Shown piece by piece: positions 14,725 through 22,800 of a DNA stretch of 64,000 bases. How positions within the stretch are numbered: position 1 is the first letter of the stretch; the number at the start of each line of letters is the position of its first letter. The stretch is from positions 124,001 to 188,000 of the forward strand of contig OY782667.1 in the NCBI GenBank assembly GCA_963678135.1, given 5' to 3'. Origin of the DNA: JAHJKV01 sp963678135. Its GTDB lineage: Bacteria > Desulfobacterota > Desulfovibrionia > Desulfovibrionales > Desulfovibrionaceae. The notes under the pieces are model-generated. The model did no database searches. It saw nothing but the letters and a program-made list of their open reading frames with translations, and had not been told where the DNA came from. The translations under genes and the position numbers were made by a program.

Positions 14725-16152
14725 ATGTCTCAAAATGTACGCCCTGTTGAGCCAAACCTTGAATACAAAGTTGCAGATATTTCTTTAGCCGATTGGGGTG
14801 AGAAAGAAATGCAACTTTCAGAACGAGAAATGCCGGGGCTCATGGCCTTGATCGAAAAATATGGACAAGACAAACCATTACAAGGCTTGCGGATTACCGG
14901 TTCTTTGCACATGACTATTCAAACAGCCATGCTTATCAAATGTCTGTACGAACTTGGCGCAGATATTCGATGGGCAAGTTGCAATATTTTTTCTACCCAA
15001 GATCATGCTGCTGCTGCCATTGCACAATCAAAAATGGCCAAAGTTTTTGCATGGAAAGGAGAAAGTCTGGAAGACTACTGGTGGTGTACAGAGCAGGCAC
15101 TTACTTGGCCGGACGGCACAGGGCCTGACCTTATTGTTGATGATGGTGGAGATGCCACACTACTTGTACACCAAGGCAGCAAAGTAGAGGCTGACCCTTT
15201 GCTCTGTGACAAGCAATATGATGTACAAGAATTTCAGATTATTATGGATCGTTTGTCTGCAAGTGTTCAAAATCATCCCAATAAGTGGACTGCCATGGGG
15301 CAAAAAATTCGCGGAGTTTCTGAAGAAACAACCACTGGAGTACATAGGCTTTATGATATGCAACGCAAAGGAGAACTGCTGTTTGCTGCATACAATGTCA
15401 ATGACTCTGTAACAAAATCCAAATTTGATAACCTCTATGGTTGTCGTGAATCTCTTGCCGATGGAATCAAACGCGCTACCGATATTATGGTGGCAGGCAA
15501 AGTAGTGGTTGTCATTGGCTATGGCGATGTAGGCAAAGGCTGCGCCCAGTCCATGCGTGGCTTTGGCGCACGCGTACTTGTTACAGAGGTCGATCCTATC
15601 TGTGCCTTACAAGCTGCAATGGAAGGCTATGAAGTAACAACCATGGCAAATGCTGCTCCGCAAGGGGATATTTTTGTTACTTGCACTGGTAATTACCACG
15701 TCATTACAGGTGCACACATGGAGCAAATGAAAAATGAAGCAATTATCTGCAATATCGGTCATTTTGATTCTGAAATAGAAATGGAATACCTGCCTCAAAG
15801 CGGAGCACAAAAAATAGAGATCAAGCCACAAGTTGATAAATGGGTACTAAAATCAGGAAAAAGTATTATTGTCTTGGCTGAAGGTCGCCTTGTCAACTTA
15901 GGCTGTGCCACAGGGCATCCTAGCTTTGTCATGTCAAATTCTTTTACAAATCAGGTGCTTGCTCAGCTGGATTTAGCTCAAAATCACTATGAACCAAAAG
16001 TGATGATTTTGCCCAAACAGCTGGACGAAGAAGTCGCTCGTTTACACTTAGACCGCCTTGGTGTTTCCTTGGAAACCTTAAGTCAAGAGCAAGCTGATTA
16101 TATAGGTGTCAAAAGAGAAGGGCCATTCAAACCCGACCACTATCGATACTAA
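14725..16152 (+). CDS. ahcY: Adenosylhomocysteinase (SAH hydrolase)
   Basis: AhcY splits S-adenosylhomocysteine into adenosine and homocysteine, relieving product inhibition of methyltransferases. The 475-residue length is that of the long bacterial form with the extra segment near residues 150-190. The NAD-binding motif GYGDVGKG is at 265-272, and the protein ends in the family signature KPDHYRY. A strong AGGAGGT ribosome-binding site lies 6-7 bases before the ATG. It forms the methyl-cycle pair with sahR and is followed by a long hairpin, so the transcript probably ends there. Confidence 0.97.
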   Translation: MSQNVRPVEPNLEYKVADISLADWGEKEMQLSEREMPGLMALIEKYGQDKPLQGLRITGSLHMTIQTAMLIKCLYELGADIRWASCNIFSTQDHAAAAIAQSKMAKVFAWKGESLEDYWWCTEQALTWPDGTGPDLIVDDGGDATLLVHQGSKVEADPLLCDKQYDVQEFQIIMDRLSASVQNHPNKWTAMGQKIRGVSEETTTGVHRLYDMQRKGELLFAAYNVNDSVTKSKFDNLYGCRESLADGIKRATDIMVAGKVVVVIGYGDVGKGCAQSMRGFGARVLVTEVDPICALQAAMEGYEVTTMANAAPQGDIFVTCTGNYHVITGAHMEQMKNEAIICNIGHFDSEIEMEYLPQSGAQKIEIKPQVDKWVLKSGKSIIVLAEGRLVNLGCATGHPSFVMSNSFTNQVLAQLDLAQNHYEPKVMILPKQLDEEVARLHLDRLGVSLETLSQEQADYIGVKREGPFKPDHYRY

Positions 16153-16173
16153 ACGCCACAAACCCTGCAGAAA

Positions 16174-16212
16174 CAATTGACCGGAAGCGCGTACAGCTCT
16201 TCCGGTCAATTG
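16174..16212 (+). terminator. Long hairpin after ahcY
   Basis: Perfect 14-bp stem (16174-16187 CAATTGACCGGAAG with 16199-16212) and 11-nt loop. There is no proper T tract behind it, so termination efficiency is uncertain. Confidence 0.55.
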
Positions 16213-16295
16213 CATTTACAGCCATACTCTAAGCGAATTAAAGCATACTTGATCTTTGTCTTTACTAACACTATAATGTCTCTAGTATGACATAA

Positions 16296-16622
16296 ATGGT
16301 GGTAATTGGTATTATGGTAGCACTTATAGACACAGCAAAAGCACAAAAAAAACTTGCAGAACATGCACGAACACTACGCCTGCAATTGAATTTAACGCAA
16401 GAAGGTCTTGCTGCGCGCTCAGGGGTGTCTTTGTCAACGCTACGCAAATTTGAACAAAAAGGTTCTATCTCACTTGAATCTTTTCTTAAAATTCACATGG
16501 CACTCGGAACATTAGAAACTTTTTTAAGAATTACTCAAACCAAAGACACAACTTTTTCCTCCATTGACGACGTGCTGAAAGCAAATCATAAGTTCACTCG
16601 TAAACGAGGAACGCGCAAATGA
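16296..16622 (+). CDS. HipB-like XRE family antitoxin/regulator
   Basis: The 108-residue protein contains a helix-turn-helix of the XRE/HipB type (about 28-85: LRLQLNLTQEGLAARSGVSLSTLRKFEQKG), followed by a basic tail (HKFTRKRGTRK). Family knowledge: HipB dimers bind operator DNA and HipA kinase. Its stop overlaps the start of a hipA reading frame (ATGA at 16619-16622), the usual hipBA arrangement. A second ATG six codons in (16314) is a possible start. Since hipA is broken, this protein is now an orphan and its partner function may be lost. It is flanked by the ahcY terminator and tRNA-Arg. Confidence 0.75.
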   Translation: MVVIGIMVALIDTAKAQKKLAEHARTLRLQLNLTQEGLAARSGVSLSTLRKFEQKGSISLESFLKIHMALGTLETFLRITQTKDTTFSSIDDVLKANHKFTRKRGTRK

Positions 16623-17249
16623 AGGCGATACAATCCGTCAAAGAGATTAAAGTAGCTATTGATTTTGGTGATACCCTAAGTTCTGTCGGCCGACTAGCCC
16701 TTCATGATTCTCGTATCTATAAAGGAAAATCCTGGATATTTTGCCATTAAGCGTTTTGATCGAAATGGCGACAAGCGTTATCATATGCACAGTGCCTGTG
16801 GATTGTTGCATTCGGATTTTCGCACCCCCTCACTTGATTATCAAGAATTACTCACTTTGAGCAATATACTCACCCGTGATATGCGTGAAGTTGAGAAAAT
16901 GTATCAATTAGCCGTGTTTAATGTTTTGGCACATAACCGTGATGATCATTCAAAGAATTTTAGTTACCTGATGAACTCTACAGGGCAATGGAAACTTGCA
17001 CCGGCCTATGATCTAACATTTTCTTCTGGTCTAGGTGGAGAGCAAAGTACAATGGTTATGGGAGAAGGTCACAATCCTAACATAGAACACCTACTCCAAC
17101 TTGCTAAAAAGAGAAAAATCAAAAACAAGCGAGCACTTCAAATTATTGAAGCCACAAAATCCAGTCTTGCCAAATGGCCAATACTTGCAAAGCAGTATGG
17201 TGTCTGTGATATGAATATGAAGCTGATTGATAACAAGATAAATACTTAA
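16619..17249 (+). pseudogene. hipA-like toxin kinase, internally deleted and frameshifted
   Basis: The frame starting at ATG 16619 begins like HipA (VAIDFGDTLSSVGRLALHD) but stops after 43 codons at 16748-16750. The C-terminal half of HipA continues in another frame from about 16704 (GYFAIKRFDRNGDKRYHMHS, LAHNRDDHSKNF, LAPAYDLTFSSG). The N-terminal part with the ATP-binding loop and the GSSGGARPK-type region, roughly 150 residues, is missing at the junction near 16710-16730. The catalytic-loop Asp in HNRDDH is kept, but without the N-lobe no kinase is expected. This is a decayed toxin whose antitoxin gene stays intact. Confidence 0.8.
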
Positions 17250-17251
17250 AT

Positions 17252-17328
17252 TGGTGGGCCATGCAGGATTCGAACCTGCGACCTCATGCTCCGGAGGCAT
17301 GCACTCTATCCAACTGAGCTAATGGCCC
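17252..17328 (-). tRNA. tRNA-Arg (CCG)
   Basis: Minus-strand cloverleaf with acceptor GGGCCAT/ATGGCCC, anticodon loop CTCCGGA giving anticodon CCG, T-loop TTCGAAT and encoded CCA. Its 3' end touches the hipA pseudogene (3 bp apart). Confidence 0.95.
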
Positions 17329-17390
17329 TTATCAAAGAAATATAACGATCTCATGGCCAAACTTTGTATATACGATCAGGATATATACGT

Positions 17391-18521
17391 TCAGGCTTTA
17401 TCACCCATAACTTTAGCTTTGGTCTTCTTAAAAAACTCTTTGGCTTTTTGCATGGGTTTTTCCTCTTCCAAAGCACGAAACTCATGTAAAAGTTCCTCTT
17501 GGCGTTTGGAAAGACGAGTTGGAGTCACGACCCGTATTTCAACCAGCAAATCGCCTTTTAATGAAGAACCGGGATGTGGCAGCCCCATGCCTCGCAAACG
17601 AAAAACTTCACCGGCTTGCGTTCCTTTGGGAATATCCAAAGTCACGGGATCATCTAAAGTAGGTACTTTTATTTTTTCACCCAGAGTTGCCTGTATGAAG
17701 CTAATCTCCTGCCGAAGTATAATATCCTGCCCTTGCCGGGCAAAAACTTTATCTTTTTCAACTGAAACAACAACATAGAGATCGCCGGACGGTCCGCCCT
17801 TAAGCCCTGATTCACCCTCGCCACGCAACCTCAGCCGTGAACCATGATCAATTCCTGCTGGAATACGCACAGAAAGCGATTTATTTTCACGCACAAGGCC
17901 ACGACCAGAACAAACAGGGCAAGGATCAACAATAATTTTACCCTGCCCACGGCAGACAGGACAGGTTACGGAAATACGAAAAAAACCTTGAGCTTGCTGT
18001 ACATGCCCTGAACCACCACATTGTTTGCATCTTTCAGGGCTGGTTCCTTTTTTCGCTCCTGTACCTTGACACTCAGCACAGGAGACATCTTTGGGGATTT
18101 GTAATTTTACTTCGGTTCCTTTTGCTGCATCACGAAAGGAGACCGTAAGATTATAACGCAAATCAGCTCCGGCACGAGCCTGAGAAGCACTGCGTCCTCT
18201 GCCACCTCCTCCACCAAAGCCGAAAATATCACCAAAAATATCACTGAATGCACCAAAAATATCCTCATTAGAGGAAAAGCCTGAATAACCTGCTCCATCC
18301 ATACCGGCATGACCAAAATTGTCATAACGCTGGCGTTTAGCAGGATCACGCAATACATCATAAGCCTCAGAAGCTTCCTTAAACAGAGCCTCAGCCTCAG
18401 GATTATCAGGATTACGATCAGGGTGATATTGGAAGGCAAGCTTGCGATATGCTCGCTTTATTTCATCCTCGCCTGCGCCACGGGCAACGCCCAGTACTTC
18501 ATAAAAATCCCTTTTGGACAT
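17391..18521 (-). CDS. dnaJ: Chaperone protein DnaJ
   Basis: Hsp40 co-chaperone that stimulates DnaK and binds unfolded proteins. The J domain has the HPD motif at 33-35, followed by a Gly/Phe-rich linker (about 72-112), four CxxCxGxG zinc repeats (CAECQGTG, CKQCGGSG, CPVCRGQG, CPVCSGRG, about 148-210) and the C-terminal substrate domains. At 376 residues it is full length, with a basic tail (KKTKAKVMGDKA). It starts 3 bp after the rpoZ stop codon, so the two are probably translated from one message; dnaK is not in the window. Confidence 0.96.
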   Translation of the reverse strand: MSKRDFYEVLGVARGAGEDEIKRAYRKLAFQYHPDRNPDNPEAEALFKEASEAYDVLRDPAKRQRYDNFGHAGMDGAGYSGFSSNEDIFGAFSDIFGDIFGFGGGGGRGRSASQARAGADLRYNLTVSFRDAAKGTEVKLQIPKDVSCAECQGTGAKKGTSPERCKQCGGSGHVQQAQGFFRISVTCPVCRGQGKIIVDPCPVCSGRGLVRENKSLSVRIPAGIDHGSRLRLRGEGESGLKGGPSGDLYVVVSVEKDKVFARQGQDIILRQEISFIQATLGEKIKVPTLDDPVTLDIPKGTQAGEVFRLRGMGLPHPGSSLKGDLLVEIRVVTPTRLSKRQEELLHEFRALEEEKPMQKAKEFFKKTKAKVMGDKA

Positions 18522-18524
18522 GGA

Positions 18525-18761
18525 TCAATCTTCATCCCCGAATGCGTTTGACTGGAAAGCGTCGCCCACAGAAAGATTACTATCAGGAAGTACTTTAGCA
18601 GCAGCTATTTCTCGCAAAGCAGTTACAATTTCCTTGTTTTTACTTTCCACAAGCGGTGGATAGCCTTCACGGTATTGTTTCACTCGCTTAATAACCATCT
18701 GTACAATCATAAAACGGTTACCGACTTTTTGCAGACAATCTTCGACGGTAATTCTCGCCAT
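18525..18761 (-). CDS. rpoZ: DNA-directed RNA polymerase omega subunit
   Basis: The 78-residue protein has the omega signature: MARITVEDCL at the N-terminus, NRFMIVQMVIKRVKQY (about 15-30), and SKNKEIVTALREIA (about 40-53). Omega helps RNA polymerase assembly. A GGAGA ribosome-binding site (AAGGAGATATC) precedes the ATG. It is the first gene of an rpoZ-dnaJ pair. Length is usual for the family; an acidic tail (FGDED) is seen. Confidence 0.9.
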   Translation of the reverse strand: MARITVEDCLQKVGNRFMIVQMVIKRVKQYREGYPPLVESKNKEIVTALREIAAAKVLPDSNLSVGDAFQSNAFGDED

Positions 18762-18800
18762 GATATCTCCTTACATTGAAAACTCAAGCTGAAAGGGTTT

Positions 18801-18834
18801 TGCCAGACATAAGCCTATGCCAGACATAAGCCTG
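18801..18834. repeat. Tandem 17-bp duplication upstream of rpoZ
   Basis: TGCCAGACATAAGCCTA (18801-18817) is followed at once by the same 17-mer with one change at the end (18818-18834). It lies 40-73 bp upstream of rpoZ in the divergent region between rpoZ and the TtcA-like gene. Confidence 0.7.
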
Positions 18835-18996
18835 TATAAGATATTCTTTGTGCGTATTAACACTTTAGTGCTTGTTTCTTTTTGTGTTTGAACAACATAC
18901 TACGCTCAAAGCAAGCCGATATATTTATCTCTGCAAACCTTGCAAGTCAAGCCTTATTCTTTTAAAAAAATCTGCATTCAAAAATAAAGGCACTGT

Positions 18997-19740
18997 ATGA
19001 CCAAGAAAAAATTTTCATTTGCTCAAAAAAAATGCGTCTGCGCCACCGGAGCTTTAATGCAACAAACGGATATGGTACATCCGCAAGCGCGCATAGGCAT
19101 TGCTGTTTCAGGGGGCATGGATTCGCTTGTTTTGGCTCAAGTTTTAAGCATACGTCGTGCTATCATGCCCTTTCCTGTCGAGCTCATGGTGCTGCACCTT
19201 AATCCGGGCTTTATCAAAGACAGTCATTTACCACTACGTCCATGGTGCGCTCAGCAGGGTCTTGCCTCGCATATTGAACTTACAAATTTTGGAACCATGG
19301 CGCATTCTGAAAAAAACAAAAAATCTCCCTGCTTTCTTTGCTCATGGAATCGTAGAAAACGGCTCTTTGAACTCTGCGAGCAATATAAACTGACTCACCT
19401 TGCCTTAGGACATCATACAGAAGACCTTGCTGAAACTTTTTTTATGAATATATTACACAATGGCAGAGTAGCAGGTTTAGCAGCGAAAGAGGACTTTTTT
19501 AAGGGGCGACTTAAAATAATTCGCCCGCTCCTTTTACTGGAAAAAAAGTTTATCCGCACTGCTGCAAAACAGTGGAACTTACCAGTTTGGAAAAATTCCT
19601 GCCCCTCGGATGGGCTTACTCAAAGAGCTTCTGTCCATAAACTTATTGAAGAACTCTCGACCCAAGGTCAGGATACAAAAAACAAAATCTTTGGAGCTCT
19701 TAAACGCTATCAGCTTGACTTGGACCTTAAGAAACCCTAG
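18997..19740 (+). CDS. TtcA-like tRNA 2-thiolation protein (PP-loop ATPase)
   Basis: The 247-residue protein has the PP-loop SGGMDS (about 38-43), a CxxC (PCFLCSW, about 111-116) and a third Cys in NSCPSDG (about 203), the pattern of the TtcA family, which adenylates a target tRNA base and inserts sulfur, generally with an Fe-S cluster bound by three cysteines. True TtcA thiolates C32 of tRNA; other members of this family exist in anaerobes, so the exact target is uncertain. It precedes the M23 peptidase gene in the same direction and faces away from rpoZ. Confidence 0.75.
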   Translation: MTKKKFSFAQKKCVCATGALMQQTDMVHPQARIGIAVSGGMDSLVLAQVLSIRRAIMPFPVELMVLHLNPGFIKDSHLPLRPWCAQQGLASHIELTNFGTMAHSEKNKKSPCFLCSWNRRKRLFELCEQYKLTHLALGHHTEDLAETFFMNILHNGRVAGLAAKEDFFKGRLKIIRPLLLLEKKFIRTAAKQWNLPVWKNSCPSDGLTQRASVHKLIEELSTQGQDTKNKIFGALKRYQLDLDLKKP

Positions 19741-19813
19741 CCTACGCTACGCATTTGGGCTAAAAATTTTGTTTTCATCTTGCCTTGTTGTTGAGCAGTA
19801 TTATAGGCTGTAT

Positions 19814-20725
19814 ATGAATATGTTATCCAAAAAATATCAGGTTGTTATTTTCAAAGACCAGCAAGGAATTTGCCGTAAATTTCAAATCCGAGGATGGATT
19901 TTTGCCGGCATACTCATGTTTTCTCTCGCCCTGCTTGCTGGCAATGTTCTGCTGTGGGACTACTACAAAAGTCACTCTCAACTTGAACGCGGATTGACTG
20001 CCTCTCAAAAAACCGTTCAGGAACAAAAAACACAGCTCATGTCTCTTTCTCAAAAAATATCCACGCTCAAGGAAAACCTTACTCGTATACGCGACTTTGA
20101 CTCGAAATTGCGAGTAATGATCAACATTGATCAAAATCCACAAGCAGACTCCTTGGCGGAAGACAATGTTCTAGGCAGTGAGTTTTCACATGAGTACCTT
20201 CCTTTATACAGGCAAGAACTCCTTGCACGAAAAATGCACGAATTTCTCAAACAACTGAATATGGAAGCAAAACTCGAAGAAATAAATCAGCAAAAACTTT
20301 TCCAATGTTTACAAGACAAACCAGAAATGATCAGTGCCACTCCGTCTGTCTGGCCGACTGTCGGATGGGTAACTTCGCCCTTTGGCTGGCGTACTTCCAA
20401 ATTTACGGGGAAACGTGAATTTCATAAAGGACTTGATATTTCTGCCCCTCCGGGTACTCCTGTATACGCTCCGGCAAAAGGAAAAGTAATTTTTGCAGGG
20501 CGCGATGGTTCGCTTGGACTTTCCATTAAAATTGCACACAATTCAAATTTACTCACTCGCTATGCTCATTTACAATCAATGAATGTACGATACGGACAAA
20601 AAGTGGAGCGAGGCAAAATAATAGGCTACGTTGGCAATACCGGACGCTCTACCGGCCCGCATTTGCATTATGAAATTCGGCTCGCTGGTGTTCCTGTGGA
20701 TCCAATGCACTATATCCTCAACTAA
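19814..20725 (+). CDS. Membrane-anchored M23 family peptidase (LytM domain)
   Basis: The 303-residue protein has one N-terminal membrane helix (about 28-47), a coiled-coil region (about 55-100) and a C-terminal M23/LytM domain with zinc ligands in FHKGLDIS and HLHYE, the metallo-endopeptidase fold that cuts peptidoglycan cross-bridges. Both parts of the zinc signature are kept, so it may be an active hydrolase rather than an EnvC-like activator. I placed the start at ATG 19814 (membrane anchor follows; AGG upstream); the open frame extends back over the previous gene. It directly precedes the flagellar genes but the layout is general for cell-wall enzymes. Confidence 0.8.
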   Translation: MNMLSKKYQVVIFKDQQGICRKFQIRGWIFAGILMFSLALLAGNVLLWDYYKSHSQLERGLTASQKTVQEQKTQLMSLSQKISTLKENLTRIRDFDSKLRVMINIDQNPQADSLAEDNVLGSEFSHEYLPLYRQELLARKMHEFLKQLNMEAKLEEINQQKLFQCLQDKPEMISATPSVWPTVGWVTSPFGWRTSKFTGKREFHKGLDISAPPGTPVYAPAKGKVIFAGRDGSLGLSIKIAHNSNLLTRYAHLQSMNVRYGQKVERGKIIGYVGNTGRSTGPHLHYEIRLAGVPVDPMHYILN

Positions 20726-20872
20726 ACACAGAAATACCGTAGCTCATACAATTCTTAAGCACACATATACTTTGCATAAAAAATACAAGCGTAACTCTCA
20801 GGCAGCAAAGCCTTTTGGCTATACATAAACAAAAAATTGGGGCACTGTTTGGTGTATACTTAGCAAGGCACT

Positions 20873-21658
20873 ATGGATATATTCAATTTTGATCCCAACG
20901 CTCTTATGAGTTTTTACCTCACACTCTTTCGGGTGAGCATTGTGCTTTTTCTTTTGCCTTTTTTTGGTGGGGAGACCACTCCTGTTCCGGTCAAGGCAGC
21001 TTTAGTTCTCGTACTCACCCTTGCGCTTTGGCCTCAGGTTTCTTTTCCGGGCACGCTTATGCCTGCAAGTCCGTGGCTCATCGTAATCATGATCGCCGGC
21101 GAGGCACTGCTTGGACTTATTATGGGACTTATTATTCGTTTTCTCTTTGCAGCAGTACAAACAGGAGGCCAAATCATTGGTTTTCAAATGGGCTTTGCAA
21201 TGGTTAATGTGGTTGATCCAATGACTGGAACAAGCCAAGCTGCCACGGCTCATTTTCTCTATATGGTGACAATGCTTGTCTTTCTTTCACTCAACGGTCC
21301 TCTGTATTTTTTACAAGGATTGGGGAAAAGTTTTGAGTTAGTACCACCGGGCGGTTTGCTGCTCACTCCTGCTTTAGCGCATCATATTTTTGAATTTTCA
21401 AGCCTCATGTTTGTGCTTGGTATTAAAATTGCGGCTCCGGTTATGGCAGCTCTTTTCCTTGTGGACCTTGCCCTTGCCCTTATAGGAAAAGCCGCGCCAC
21501 AAATACATGTCATGGTTCTTGGCTTTCCCATTAAAATAGCTGTAGGATTTTTCTTTCTCGCCATTCTTTTTGAGCTCATCAGTACATACACAGGCAATCA
21601 AGTGCGCCATCTCAATGAATATTATATTAACCTGCTGCATATTGCCGGCGGAAATTAG
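20873..21658 (+). CDS. fliR: Flagellar biosynthesis protein FliR
   Basis: FliR is a core membrane component of the flagellar type III export gate with FliP and FliQ. The 261-residue protein has about six hydrophobic segments and the family's central region GGQIIGFQMGFAMVNVVDP (about 98-116). It is the first gene of fliR-flhB-flhA-flhF-flhG-fliA; flhB starts 8 bp later. Length is usual. fliP and fliQ are not in the window, so they must lie elsewhere. Confidence 0.95.
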   Translation: MDIFNFDPNALMSFYLTLFRVSIVLFLLPFFGGETTPVPVKAALVLVLTLALWPQVSFPGTLMPASPWLIVIMIAGEALLGLIMGLIIRFLFAAVQTGGQIIGFQMGFAMVNVVDPMTGTSQAATAHFLYMVTMLVFLSLNGPLYFLQGLGKSFELVPPGGLLLTPALAHHIFEFSSLMFVLGIKIAAPVMAALFLVDLALALIGKAAPQIHVMVLGFPIKIAVGFFFLAILFELISTYTGNQVRHLNEYYINLLHIAGGN

Positions 21659-21666
21659 GATGCAAT

Positions 21667-22731
21667 GTGTTTGGACAATCTGACCCAAGCAGAACTGAAA
21701 AAGCAACTCAAAGGCATCTGCAAAAATCCAGAAAAAAGGGCAATGTACCGCTTAGCTCAGAACTAAGCAAAGTAATGTCCCTGCTCATTGGAATCATTGC
21801 CCTGCGCCTGCTTATTTGGCTTTACGATGCAAAACTCCGCACTACTTTTTCCTGGTTTCTCAGCGATGCTATCAGCATTGAGCTCACAAAAGAGGAAACC
21901 TACAAACTGTTTCTTATGAGCATCCGCATTATGGCTGAAATGGTGCTGCCTTTTATGATCATAATCATGGGTATTGCTTTTATCGCGGTGCGTCTTCAAG
22001 TTGGAAAACTTTGGACAATGGAACCACTTAAACCTAAATTTTCAAAAATTTTTAAGGTATTAAGCGGTATAAAAAAAATAATGTTTAGTAGTGATGCTCT
22101 GGTGCGCTTTCTCAAGAGCATGGGGCAAGCCACTGCAGTTGCCATTGCCCCCTATATTGTTATTAGGCAGGAATACGCCAAGCTCTCCACTCTCTTTGAT
22201 ATGACTCCTGAGGCTATCGTCATTTATATTTTACAAGTCGGTTATAAAATGACCTGCTATGCACTTATTCCAATGATGATTATTGCCATTATTGATCTTT
22301 TTTATACTAGGTGGAACTACCATGAGCAGCTTAAAATGACCAAAGACGAAGTAAAAGATGAGCGAAAACAACAAGACGGTGATCCTAAAATAAAAGCTGC
22401 ACGGCAAAGAAAAATGCTGGAATTTATGGCTCAGCGCATGATGGAAAATGTACCCAAAGCAGATGTGGTCGTTACCAACCCGACACATCTAGCCATAGCT
22501 ATTTCCTATGATATTTCCGAAGCACCAGCACCAATGGTACAAGCCAAAGGTGCAGGGGCTGTTGCCGAAAAAATAAAAGAAATTGCTCGTGAACATGAAA
22601 TTCCTATCCGGGAAGATAAACCTCTGGCACAGGCTTTGTATAAGCAAGTAGAAATTGGGGAAACCATCCCGGAAGAACTTTATCAAGCAGTGGCTGCTAT
22701 TTTAGCAAAACTGGACAAATTCAAGCGATAA
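21667..22731 (+). CDS. flhB: Flagellar biosynthesis protein FlhB
   Basis: FlhB is the export-gate switch protein whose autocleavage changes substrate class from hook to filament. The 354-residue protein has four membrane helices in the N-terminal half and a cytoplasmic C-terminal domain with the autocleavage site NPTH (in VVTNPTHLAIAI, about 275). The start is GTG at 21667, with AGGA 6 bases upstream; the ATG overlapping it is out of frame. It begins 8 bp after fliR, consistent with translational coupling. Confidence 0.95.
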   Translation: MFGQSDPSRTEKATQRHLQKSRKKGNVPLSSELSKVMSLLIGIIALRLLIWLYDAKLRTTFSWFLSDAISIELTKEETYKLFLMSIRIMAEMVLPFMIIIMGIAFIAVRLQVGKLWTMEPLKPKFSKIFKVLSGIKKIMFSSDALVRFLKSMGQATAVAIAPYIVIRQEYAKLSTLFDMTPEAIVIYILQVGYKMTCYALIPMMIIAIIDLFYTRWNYHEQLKMTKDEVKDERKQQDGDPKIKAARQRKMLEFMAQRMMENVPKADVVVTNPTHLAIAISYDISEAPAPMVQAKGAGAVAEKIKEIAREHEIPIREDKPLAQALYKQVEIGETIPEELYQAVAAILAKLDKFKR

Positions 22732-22800
22732 TAGACACTTCCGGAAAGGTTACGCAAAGAATAGACCTTTATTACCGGCAAGACCGGAGGTGTCAAAAAG

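Noticed and set aside
16296..17328. Integrative element at tRNA-Arg carrying the hip locus
   Set aside because: No integrase and no direct repeat of the tRNA 3' end were found near the locus; proximity alone is not enough.
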